A DNA stretch of 7,566 bases from Bacteroidia bacterium. GTDB lineage: Bacteria; Bacteroidota; Bacteroidia; Bacteroidales; VadinHA17. Every line of letters begins with the position of its first letter. Positions within the stretch are counted from its first letter, which is position 1. The stretch lies in NCBI GenBank assembly GCA_026391515.1, contig JAPLEC010000193.1:1-7566 (forward strand), given 5' to 3'. A program made the position numbers and the translations under genes. Under the pieces are notes generated by a model that worked only from the letters and a program-made list of their open reading frames with translations, did not search any database and was not told the origin of the DNA. Below, one piece after another: positions 1-5,832 of this stretch.

Positions 1-360
1 AGACAGTTATTTTGGATCAATGGAATCTGGAAGCAGTCCTCAGCATCAGGAAGCATTATGATCAGGCCGGTTGTCGGGAAATCAATTATTACCTCAATCA
101 ATGACATTCAGTACCGCAACAAAACTAAATTACATTTCTGGCCAAACCCTGCAAATGATTATATTACTTTCGACTCTCAGGAACTGCCGGTTTCAGACCT
201 GATCTATATTTCTGTTTTCGACCTTCAGGGGAGACAGCTTCTTAATGTCCCGTTCAGCGAAAGAATTGATATTTCTTCTCTTCGGGAAGGTATTTATATT
301 GTTGTAGCAAACCTGAATGGAAGATCAATCGGGTATAATCGCCTTGTCAGGATTAAGTAA
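1..360 (+). CDS. C-terminal part of a T9SS-secreted protein (type A sorting domain), 5' end outside the window
   Basis: The reading frame is open from base 1 to the TAA at 358-360, giving 119 residues of a protein that starts before the window. An ATG at 58 exists, but the codons before it (RQLFWINGIWKQ...) read as ordinary protein, so it is probably internal. The last ~75 residues match a T9SS type A sorting domain: the FWPNPANDYI motif (PNP at residues 48-50), a VFDLQGRQLL strand, an IDISSLREGIYIV strand and a basic end (RLVRIK). In this family the domain directs an exported protein through the outer membrane and is then removed at the cell surface. The residues before it (about 5-30) resemble the beta-rich segment that often precedes the sorting domain. 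The catalytic or binding part lies outside the window, so the function is unknown. rluD follows after 9 nt, suggesting co-transcription. Confidence 0.85.
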   Translation, partial: RQLFWINGIWKQSSASGSIMIRPVVGKSIITSINDIQYRNKTKLHFWPNPANDYITFDSQELPVSDLIYISVFDLQGRQLLNVPFSERIDISSLREGIYIVVANLNGRSIGYNRLVRIK

Positions 361-369
361 TCAGCATAT

Positions 370-1401
370 ATGGCTGAAGTTGAATTAGTTGAGCAACAGG
401 AGCTTTTTGAGCATCACAGGTTTAAGATTGATCCGGGTCAGTCATTGCTCAGGATTGACAGGTATCTTTTTGCCAGGCTGGAAAACGTATCAAGGACACG
501 GATTCAGAATGCTGCCAATGCAGGTAATATTCTGGTAAACAATAATCCTGTCAAGCCAAATTACAAAGTCAAGCCGAACGACATCGTTCAGATAGTGCTG
601 CCGAATCCTCCGCGCGAAATTGAGCTCATACCTGAGAATATTCCCATTAAAATTGTTTATGAAGATGATGATGTAATTGTAGTAAATAAGGAGCCTGGTA
701 TGGTTGTTCACCCGGCTTATGGCAATTATACCGGCACACTTGTAAATGCACTCATGTGGCATTTTAAAGACCTCCCATTATTTTCAGCTCGTGAGATCAG
801 ACCCGGACTGGTCCACAGGATTGATAAAAACACATCAGGTATCCTTGTTATTGCAAAAAATGAGCTTGCATTAAACAGGTTATCAAGACAGTTTTATGAA
901 CGAACAACCGACCGGAAGTACATTGCACTTGTATGGGGCGTTCCATTTCCTTCAGAAGGTATAATAACAGGGCATGTGGGAAGAAATGTCCGTGACAGGA
1001 AGATTATGCAGGTTTTTCCTGATGGCAGCCATGGAAAACCGGCAACAACAAATTATAAAGTTATAGAAGACTTTAGTTATGTTTCATTGGTTGAATGCAA
1101 GCTGGAGACTGGCAGGACCCACCAGATAAGAGTACATTTCAGTTATACCAAACATCCGATTTTTAATGATGATGAGTATGGCGGTGATAAAATCCTTAAA
1201 GGCACAACTTTTTCAAAATACCAGCAGTTCGTAAAAAACTGTTTTAAGATCCTGCCGCGTCAGGCGTTGCATGCTAAATCTCTAACATTCGATCATCCGG
1301 TTACAGGGAAAAGATTATACTTTGATTCTGAGCTTCCGGAGGATATGAAGCAAGTAATTGAAAAGTGGAGATCTTATATTTCAGGCAGAGAAGCAGATTA
1401 A
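370..1401 (+). CDS. rluD: RluA/RluD-family 23S rRNA pseudouridine synthase
   Basis: This 343-residue protein converts uridines of large-subunit rRNA to pseudouridine; RluD of E. coli modifies helix 69 positions 1911, 1915 and 1917. Residues about 22-85 form an S4 RNA-binding domain (LLRIDRYLFARLENVSRTRIQ, then a VNNNPVKPNYKVKPND loop). The catalytic domain follows, with the motif HRIDKNTSG at 149-157 holding the catalytic aspartate D152, and GRTHQIRVH at 248-256. Length and domain order are normal for RluD, with no visible damage. The ATG at 370 lies 9 nt after the stop of the upstream gene and gives a normal N-terminus. No Shine-Dalgarno sequence is seen, as usual in Bacteroidetes. In many Bacteroidetes this gene sits directly before ddl; here a minus-strand operon lies between them. 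The exact target (RluD versus RluA/RluC) cannot be fixed from sequence, but the S4 domain argues against RluA. Confidence 0.93.
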   Translation: MAEVELVEQQELFEHHRFKIDPGQSLLRIDRYLFARLENVSRTRIQNAANAGNILVNNNPVKPNYKVKPNDIVQIVLPNPPREIELIPENIPIKIVYEDDDVIVVNKEPGMVVHPAYGNYTGTLVNALMWHFKDLPLFSAREIRPGLVHRIDKNTSGILVIAKNELALNRLSRQFYERTTDRKYIALVWGVPFPSEGIITGHVGRNVRDRKIMQVFPDGSHGKPATTNYKVIEDFSYVSLVECKLETGRTHQIRVHFSYTKHPIFNDDEYGGDKILKGTTFSKYQQFVKNCFKILPRQALHAKSLTFDHPVTGKRLYFDSELPEDMKQVIEKWRSYISGREAD

Positions 1402-1410
1402 ACTATTTTT

Positions 1411-1509
1411 AAGAACTTACACTGAGGAAATCCGGAGAACCACAGAGAGCCACAGAGAAAAACCTCTGTGCAACTCTGTGCTTCTCTGTGTCGCTCTGTG
1501 TAAGTTTTT
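1411..1509. repeat. Palindromic heptamer repeat, copy 1; possible bidirectional terminator
   Basis: This imperfect inverted repeat fills nearly all of the gap between the convergent rluD and TPM genes. The outer arms are aagaacttacac (1411-1422) and gtgtaagttttt (1498-1509), complementary apart from one G-T pair. Inside, the left arm has CACTGAG (1420) and CACAGAG (1441, 1451). The right arm has CTCTGTG at 1464, 1474, 1484 and 1494, exactly every 10 nt. It starts 9 nt after the rluD stop and ends 7 nt before the TPM stop, so its transcript could fold as a long hairpin ending both genes; the plus strand carries a T run at 1505-1509. Two relatives lie at 3479-3579 and 7240-7325, which points to a repeat family rather than a plain terminator. 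Confidence 0.8.
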
Positions 1510-1516
1510 GATTTTC

Positions 1517-2329
1517 TTACCAGCTTCCGCTGGCACCGCCACCCCCAAAGCTTCCGCCACCGAAACCTCCGAAGCTACCACCACCGCCTCCAAATCCTCC
1601 TCCACCGGAGAATCCACCCCAGCTGCCGCTATGGGAATTCTTCCCTGAATTCATCATTGAAAGCAGCAACCACAGAGGCAACCCGCTTTTGCCGATATGT
1701 CTCTGGTTTTTCCCTCCGCCACTCCTCATGAACATTATTATTATGAAAACTATTATGAAAATTACAAAAGGAGCAAGAGGTCTGAAATCATTTTTCTTCG
1801 ACCTGCCATATTTATCTGCAGGAAATTCTCCCCGTGCCAGTGCCATCAGGATGGTTGTAGCTTTATCGAGACCTTCATAGTAATTCCTATTTCTGAAGGA
1901 AGGAACTATCTCATTATCAATAATTTCTCCACAGGTTAAATCCGGTATTACACCCTCAAGTCCATAACCTGTTTGAATTGTAACTTTCCCCTGCGAACCA
2001 TCAGTTCCGGGCTTTATCAGTATGAGTATTCCGTTGTTAAGCCCTTTTTGTCCTATCCCCCATTTCTCTGCCAGACGCTGTGCATAATCAGCCACATCGT
2101 ATCCATGAAGATCATTGACAGTAACAATAGATATCTGAGTAGATGAGGAATCATTAAACGCAACAAGCTTATTTTCAAGTGCATTGACCTCATTTTTATT
2201 TAATAATCCTGCGAAATCATTTACTAATCTTGGTGGTACAGGCTTATCAGGAAATTCCTGTGCCATTATCGTCCCTGAAATCAAATTGATCAGGAATAGA
2301 ATCTTAAATGTTCTTAAAATCTTTCCCAT
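1517..2329 (-). CDS. Exported TPM-domain (YgcG-type) protein with glycine-rich C-terminal tail
   Basis: This 270-residue protein starts with a basic, hydrophobic signal peptide (about 1-23, likely cleavage after the Ala of GTIMA-Q). A TPM domain (Pfam TPM_phosphatase) covers about 34-165, with the strand TQISIVTV (64-71), LNNGILILI (97-105) and GYGLEGVIPD (121-130). A membrane segment follows at about 187-201 (FVIFIIVFIIIMFM), then a short hydrophobic stretch (217-226) and a Gly/Ser/Phe-rich tail from 235 to the terminal GASGSW. This is the usual YgcG layout: periplasmic TPM domain, one membrane anchor, low-complexity tail. TPM domains have been linked to phosphatase activity and photosystem repair in plants, but the role of bacterial YgcG proteins is not established. 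It is the last gene of the lemA operon: its ATG lies 1 nt after the stop of the preceding TPM gene, implying coupled translation. Confidence 0.9.
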   Translation of the reverse strand: MGKILRTFKILFLINLISGTIMAQEFPDKPVPPRLVNDFAGLLNKNEVNALENKLVAFNDSSSTQISIVTVNDLHGYDVADYAQRLAEKWGIGQKGLNNGILILIKPGTDGSQGKVTIQTGYGLEGVIPDLTCGEIIDNEIVPSFRNRNYYEGLDKATTILMALARGEFPADKYGRSKKNDFRPLAPFVIFIIVFIIIMFMRSGGGKNQRHIGKSGLPLWLLLSMMNSGKNSHSGSWGGFSGGGGFGGGGGSFGGFGGGSFGGGGASGSW

Positions 2330-2330
2330 T

Positions 2331-2783
2331 TTATTCTATTCCTGTTTGATCATCAAATGAAATTTCGTCAGGAAGCTCATTAATATCATCCTTTTGATGA
2401 GGAAAGTGTTCCTTTAATTGTGATCCTGCAGCAACAATTCCTTTTATAAGGCCTTCTGTGAATTTTGCTTCCCGGAAATGCTTTTCCAGCACTCCTTTAA
2501 TTTCATTCCAGAAATTTTCAGGCACTTTTGAATTTATGCCAAAGTCGCCAATGATGGCAAACTTCCTGTCAGTGACTGCCAGGTAGAAGAGTACCCCATT
2601 CCTTTTCTCCGTTTTGTCCATGCCGATCCTTTTAAATATCCATGCGGCCCTGTCGAGAACATCACCGGAAAGATGCGTTTCGATATGAACTCTGATTTCT
2701 CCGGAAGTTTCTTTCTCAGCCTCCCTGATTGCATCAGTTATATGAGCCCGCTGCTCCTTCGTAAAAAACGATGAGGCTTTCAT
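2331..2783 (-). CDS. Signal-less TPM-domain protein
   Basis: This 150-residue protein is essentially one TPM domain. Visible family features are SGEIRVHIE (27-35), KRIGMDKTEKRNGVLFYLAV (51-70) and the following strand RKFAIIGDFGI (73-83), then a helix-rich end and an acidic tail (DDINELPDEISFDD). It has no signal peptide and no convincing membrane segment, so it should stay in the cytoplasm, unlike its neighbour. It sits between lemA (17 nt upstream) and the exported TPM gene (1 nt downstream). Such lemA-TPM-TPM groupings are familiar in Bacteroidetes. They suggest a shared envelope-linked process around LemA, but no reaction can be assigned. The start gives MKASSFFTKEQ, typical of the group, in which 'F.....I..AI..AE..TSGEIRV' opens the domain. 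Confidence 0.88.
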   Translation of the reverse strand: MKASSFFTKEQRAHITDAIREAEKETSGEIRVHIETHLSGDVLDRAAWIFKRIGMDKTEKRNGVLFYLAVTDRKFAIIGDFGINSKVPENFWNEIKGVLEKHFREAKFTEGLIKGIVAAGSQLKEHFPHQKDDINELPDEISFDDQTGIE

Positions 2784-2800
2784 TAAAGCTGGATATTTTA

Positions 2801-3403
2801 TTAGAATTGAACCTGTGGTGCTTTCTCTGCACCTTCCATTGATTCAAAATAAGGTTTAGCTGTGAACCCGAACATACCTGCTATGAAATTCTGAGGGAAT
2901 CTTTTGATATAAGCATTAAATGATTGAGCTACTTCATTGAACTTCCTTCTTTCAGTGGATATCCTGTTCTCTGTGCCTTCAAGCGTTACCTGAAGGTCCC
3001 TGTAATTCTGTGTTGCTTTGAGCTCCGGATACTGTTCAACAACAACCATCAGCTTTGAAAGAGCAGAGCTGAGTTCACTCTGTGCTGCCTGGAATTGTTG
3101 CATATTCTCAGCAGTCATTTTCGTCGGATCAATCGTCACCTGTGTGGCTTTTGCCCTAGCCTCAATGACTTTTGTAAGCGTTTCCTGCTCAAAGTTGGCA
3201 GCTCCTTTGACAGTATTTACAAAGCTTGGAATCAGGTCAGCCCTTCGCTGGTATTGTGTTTCTACATTTCCCCACTGGCTTGTAACACTCTCCTGCTGGG
3301 TGACCATCTGGTTATAAACCTTTGTACCCCAGAGTACTATACCTAACACAACAAGACCAATAAGAACAACTATGATTACTGTAATTAAACAACCTCTTTT
3401 CAT
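2801..3403 (-). CDS. lemA: LemA family membrane protein
   Basis: The 200-residue product has one N-terminal membrane helix (about 5-26, CLITVIIVVLIGLVVLGIVLW) after a short basic start, then a long helical domain. The LemA signature is clear: YNQMVTQQESV (30-40), QWGNVETQYQRRADLIPSFV (43-62), and the end FPQNFIAGMFGF (169-180) followed by KPYFES and EKAPQVQF. The family forms antiparallel helical bundles anchored to the inner membrane; its biochemical role is unknown, though it often neighbours TPM/YgcG proteins, as here. It is the first gene of the three-gene minus-strand operon. A Bacteroidetes-type promoter box lies 24-31 nt upstream of the ATG. Length and sequence look complete. Confidence 0.94.
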   Translation of the reverse strand: MKRGCLITVIIVVLIGLVVLGIVLWGTKVYNQMVTQQESVTSQWGNVETQYQRRADLIPSFVNTVKGAANFEQETLTKVIEARAKATQVTIDPTKMTAENMQQFQAAQSELSSALSKLMVVVEQYPELKATQNYRDLQVTLEGTENRISTERRKFNEVAQSFNAYIKRFPQNFIAGMFGFTAKPYFESMEGAEKAPQVQF

Positions 3404-3426
3404 CTTCTGAATATTTAAAATTTCAC

Positions 3427-3434
3427 CAAAGTTA
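3427..3434 (-). promoter_or_regulatory. Candidate -7 promoter box for the lemA-TPM-TPM operon
   Basis: Read on the minus strand this is TAACTTTG, a full match to the Bacteroidetes -7 consensus TAnnTTTG, ending 23 nt before the lemA ATG. Transcription would start a few bases downstream and leave a leader of about 15-20 nt. No exact TTTG is found at the usual -33 distance, so the call rests on the -7 box and its position. Confidence 0.5.
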
Positions 3435-3478
3435 ATAATAAACTAAGTTTTACGACTGGTTAATAATGAACAATAAAA

Positions 3479-3579
3479 TTTAACCACAAAGAGCACTAAG
3501 GAAATCACAAAGAGCACTAAGTCAAAAATCGAAAACCTTTGTGCTCTTAGTGTCAACCTTTGTGTCCTTTGTGGTTAAA
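3479..3579. repeat. Palindromic heptamer repeat, copy 2, between divergent lemA and ddl
   Basis: Two 41-nt arms (3481-3521 and 3537-3577) are imperfect reverse complements around a 15-nt loop. Each arm carries four heptamers: CACAAAG/CACTAAG at 3485, 3494, 3506 and 3515, and CTTTGTG/CTTAGTG at 3537, 3546, 3558 and 3567. Spacing is 9, 12, 9 nt in both arms. The left arm is itself a direct repeat: the same 16 bases occur at 3485-3500 and 3506-3521. The element lies between divergent genes, upstream of both, so it cannot terminate either one. Relatives are at 1411-1509 and 7240-7325. Confidence 0.88.
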
Positions 3580-3585
3580 AAAAAC

Positions 3586-3593
3586 TAAATTTG
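3586..3593 (+). promoter_or_regulatory. Candidate -7 promoter box for ddl
   Basis: TAAATTTG matches the Bacteroidetes -7 consensus TAnnTTTG and ends 20 nt before the ddl ATG. Two TTTG candidates for the -33 box lie in the right arm of the neighbouring palindrome: 3559-3562 (23-nt spacer) and 3568-3571 (14-nt spacer). Only the first is near the reported spacing. If it is used, the repeat supplies half of the ddl promoter. Confidence 0.5.
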
Positions 3594-3613
3594 ATAAAAA
3601 TTAATATCACTGA

Positions 3614-4585
3614 ATGAGAACAATTGCCATTGTAGCCGGAGGCGATTCCCCTGAATACGAGATATCGGTTAAGAGCGCTAATGAAGTAAGTAAAGCATTA
3701 TCTTCAAGATACATGACTTACATAATTGTTATCAGAGGTATCAACTGGTACTGGGAAGACCAGAAGGGACGGTTTCATAATATTGATAAGAATGATTTCA
3801 CTCTTGTTGTCGATGATTTTCATATCAGGTTCGATGCTGTTTTCATTGCAATCCATGGTACTCCCGGAGAGAATGGCTTGCTGCAGGGCTATTTTGATAT
3901 GTTGAAAATTCCGTATACCGGCTCTAAAACCTTTTGTTCAGCGTTGACCTTCAACAAGCAGGCCTGTAAGCTTTTCCTCAAAGATTATGATATTACAATG
4001 GCTGAAGCGGTTTTAATAAGGAAGAGTGATGACCTTGATCCTTCTAAAATTGTGAAACAGACAGGATTACCATGCTTTGTAAAACCAAACGACAGCGGAT
4101 CAAGCTTCGGGATTACCAAGGTTAAGAAAAAAGAAGAGCTTCTGTCAGCTATTGAAAAAGCGTTTAAGGAGAGTGACGAAATTTTGATCGAAGCCTTCAT
4201 GAATGGAAGGGAGGTCGCCTGCGGAGTTGTCAAAACCAAATCAAAAGGATTGATACTTCCTGTTACAGAGATAATAAGTAAAAATGAATTTTTCGATTAC
4301 GAAGCAAAATATACTCCCGGAAGATCTGATGAAGTTTGTCCTGCCAAAATGCCGGCAAATATTACCGAGGAGGTACAGAGGCTCAGCTCCAGGATTTACG
4401 ATCTGCTAGGATGTAAAGGGATTGTCAGGGTCGACTTTATCATTATCGACAATAAACCACATTTTCTTGAGATCAATACTGTTCCCGGGATGACCGGGGA
4501 GAGCCTGGTTCCAAAACAGGCAGAGGCTGCAGGCATTAAGCTCGAAGACCTTTATTCAATGGTAATTGAAGATCTGTTTATGTAA
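3614..4585 (+). CDS. ddl: D-alanine--D-alanine ligase
   Basis: This enzyme joins two D-alanines using ATP, making the dipeptide for the peptidoglycan stem peptide in the cytoplasm. The 323-residue length is normal. The N-terminal domain has GGDSPEYEIS (9-18), where E14 corresponds to E15 of E. coli DdlB, and HGTPGENGLLQGYFD (81-95). The ATP-grasp part has KPNDSGSSFG (157-166), FMNGREVACGV (195-205) and FFDYEAKYTPG (226-236), with Y233 in the omega-loop position. The metal and substrate site is RVDF (272-275) and LEINTVPGMTGESLVPKQ (285-302), with D274, E286 and N288. All key residues appear intact. Its stop overlaps the end of the convergent ATPase gene by 8 nt, with no terminator between them. 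A promoter candidate lies at 3586. Confidence 0.96.
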   Translation: MRTIAIVAGGDSPEYEISVKSANEVSKALSSRYMTYIIVIRGINWYWEDQKGRFHNIDKNDFTLVVDDFHIRFDAVFIAIHGTPGENGLLQGYFDMLKIPYTGSKTFCSALTFNKQACKLFLKDYDITMAEAVLIRKSDDLDPSKIVKQTGLPCFVKPNDSGSSFGITKVKKKEELLSAIEKAFKESDEILIEAFMNGREVACGVVKTKSKGLILPVTEIISKNEFFDYEAKYTPGRSDEVCPAKMPANITEEVQRLSSRIYDLLGCKGIVRVDFIIIDNKPHFLEINTVPGMTGESLVPKQAEAAGIKLEDLYSMVIEDLFM

Positions 4586-5708
4586 AAGATTCCCGGAACC
4601 ACAATTCAAAGACCGGATCGAGGAACACATAAGAGTTCCCTGATTTTTCAATTATATCAAGATTTATCAGAATCTCTTTGTTTTTGCTTACGTTATGCGG
4701 AGTCCCGAGTCTGAATTCATTCATAACACTTACTGATGTTAATTGCAGCTCACCATGTGCTACAGCCTTCAACAGATTAAGTTGAGTTGGACTTAGCGAT
4801 TCTGCATCTCTTTGATAAAGAGGCAAATTAGCACTTTTCAATTCGTTTAAAGCCTTATCGATTTTAGATTTGGAAGCTTGCTTTTGTGTATTGTTCCAGG
4901 TATAATGAGAAAGCTGTTGGACATACCAGGAATGACATTGCATCAGATCTGCAATTAATCCTGCGTTTTCATTGCTTATAACTTTATCACTGCCTGCAAA
5001 GCTGTCACAGATGAAACTTATCCATTTTTCCCGTTCGATCTTTGGCAGCATAATTATATCCCCGAATCTGTAAAAAGGTTTTGATGGATTATCAAAAATC
5101 TCAGACATCATGTGCCGTTTGCTCCCATAGATGCAATAAGTGACATCTTTTTGCCTTTGCCAGACTGATCTTAGCTTTTTTTCAAAATTTTCATAATTCC
5201 GAAATCCGGCAATTGACTGGAATTCGTCGAGGCAGATTATCATCCTTATTTTCTTCTGTTTTGCAATTGCTTCAGGGAGATTTAATATTTCATTGCCATG
5301 TTGTCTGATCTCCTGCCAATCGAAGCTAATAGTGAAATTATTTACTGGATCGACGCTTATCTGGATCTTAGGTACAATATTTTTAAAAAACCTTTTTGCA
5401 TTCTTTACCCATTCTTCCCATTTTGATGAAGAAGCTTTTAAAACTTCTGTGGCAAATTTCTCCATGAACTCCTCTTCGGTGTTTACAGCAAACAGATCTA
5501 ATATTATTACTTTGATCCTGGGGTTTTTTGATTTAATCAGATCAGCAACCTTTTCAACAAGCGACGACTTGCCCCAGCGTCTGGGGGATATTATCATGGT
5601 GTTTATACCTCCCAATAGGTTATCAGTCAGCTTTTTAATCTCATTTTCACGATTTGTAAATGATTTCCTGGTTACAGTTACTCCGTAAATAAATGGTGAA
5701 TTTTTCAT
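4578..5708 (-). CDS. ATPase_2-type P-loop ATPase with C-terminal winged-helix-like region
   Basis: With the start at 5708 the product has 376 residues and begins MKNSPFIYG, followed by FTNRENEIKKL, the usual opening of Bacteroidetes/archaeal-type AAA ATPases of this group. Walker A is SPRRWGKSS (41-49) and Walker B is MIICLDEFQSI (156-166). A sensor-1-like strand is CIYGSKRHMM. The last ~75 residues (LSPTQLNLLKAVA..., LINLDIIEKSGNSYVFLDPVFELWFR) look like a winged helix. The same frame has an ATG at 5747 that would add 13 residues, but it lies inside the predicted promoter and operator repeats, so 5708 is preferred. Relatives occur in many copies in Bacteroidetes genomes and their role is unclear; NTP-driven DNA-linked work is only inferred. 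It is a stand-alone gene with its own promoter and ends inside ddl. Confidence 0.85.
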   Translation of the reverse strand: MKNSPFIYGVTVTRKSFTNRENEIKKLTDNLLGGINTMIISPRRWGKSSLVEKVADLIKSKNPRIKVIILDLFAVNTEEEFMEKFATEVLKASSSKWEEWVKNAKRFFKNIVPKIQISVDPVNNFTISFDWQEIRQHGNEILNLPEAIAKQKKIRMIICLDEFQSIAGFRNYENFEKKLRSVWQRQKDVTYCIYGSKRHMMSEIFDNPSKPFYRFGDIIMLPKIEREKWISFICDSFAGSDKVISNENAGLIADLMQCHSWYVQQLSHYTWNNTQKQASKSKIDKALNELKSANLPLYQRDAESLSPTQLNLLKAVAHGELQLTSVSVMNEFRLGTPHNVSKNKEILINLDIIEKSGNSYVFLDPVFELWFRESFT

Positions 5709-5757
5709 TATACTTATTAGTATTATACTAAATGGTATTATACACAAAGGTATAATA
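5706..5757. promoter_or_regulatory. Operator-like repeat array over the ATPase promoter and start codon
   Basis: On the plus strand the 8-mer (T/C)ATTATAC occurs at 5706-5713, 5721-5728 and 5736-5743, exactly 15 bp apart. An inverted copy, GTATAATA, lies at 5750-5757, separated from the third by 6 nt. Read in the gene's direction the copies are GTATAATA, GTATAATA and GTATAATG, the last containing the start codon. The predicted -7 box falls between the inverted and the nearest direct copy. Regular spacing, sequence identity and position over the promoter fit binding sites of a repressor, possibly the winged-helix ATPase itself. Confidence 0.7.
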
Positions 5758-5774
5758 GAAATTTATATTACAAA
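5745..5774 (-). promoter_or_regulatory. Bacteroidetes-type promoter of the ATPase gene
   Basis: On the minus strand TTTG (5771-5774) is followed, after 18 nt, by TACCTTTG (5745-5752), a full match to the -7 consensus TAnnTTTG; the spacing is close to the usual ~19-21. The start would be near 5735-5742, leaving a leader of about 30 nt to the ATG at 5708. The -7 box overlaps the inverted operator copy. Confidence 0.65.
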
Positions 5775-5776
5775 AG

Positions 5777-5803
5777 AAATCCTGATAAAAATTGTCAGGA
5801 TTT
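5777..5803 (-). terminator. Probable intrinsic terminator of the oxidoreductase gene
   Basis: A perfect 9-bp stem (AAATCCTGA at 5777-5785, TCAGGATTT at 5795-5803) with a 9-nt loop begins 29 nt past the oxidoreductase stop. On the minus strand it runs into a T-rich stretch (TTTCTTTTG). It lies just upstream of the ATPase promoter and would separate the two units. The plus-strand side also has a T run (5801-5805), but no plus-strand gene precedes it. Confidence 0.65.
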
Positions 5804-5832
5804 TTCAGTATGTTTGAATGTAATAATGGTTT

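Noticed and set aside
58..360. Separate small secreted protein of 100 residues starting at base 58
   Set aside because: The frame is open to base 1 with protein-like codons, and a signal peptide is absent, so it is the end of a longer gene.
1358..1648. Plus-strand frame of 96 residues rich in Ala, Ser and Thr
   Set aside because: It is the antisense of the glycine-rich tail of the TPM gene joined to the palindrome; the low complexity explains the lack of stops.
3485..3573. Regular short repeats that could suggest a CRISPR array
   Set aside because: The repeated unit is only 7 nt with 2-5 nt spacers and mirrored arms; there are no long unique spacers and no cas genes.
5293..5688. Plus-strand frame of 131 residues opposite the ATPase
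   Set aside because: The minus strand has clear Walker motifs through this region; the plus frame shows no recognisable protein features.
4578..5708. Part of an anti-phage defence system
   Set aside because: A lone ATPase with no nuclease, toxin or other effector beside it; neighbours are housekeeping or metabolic genes.
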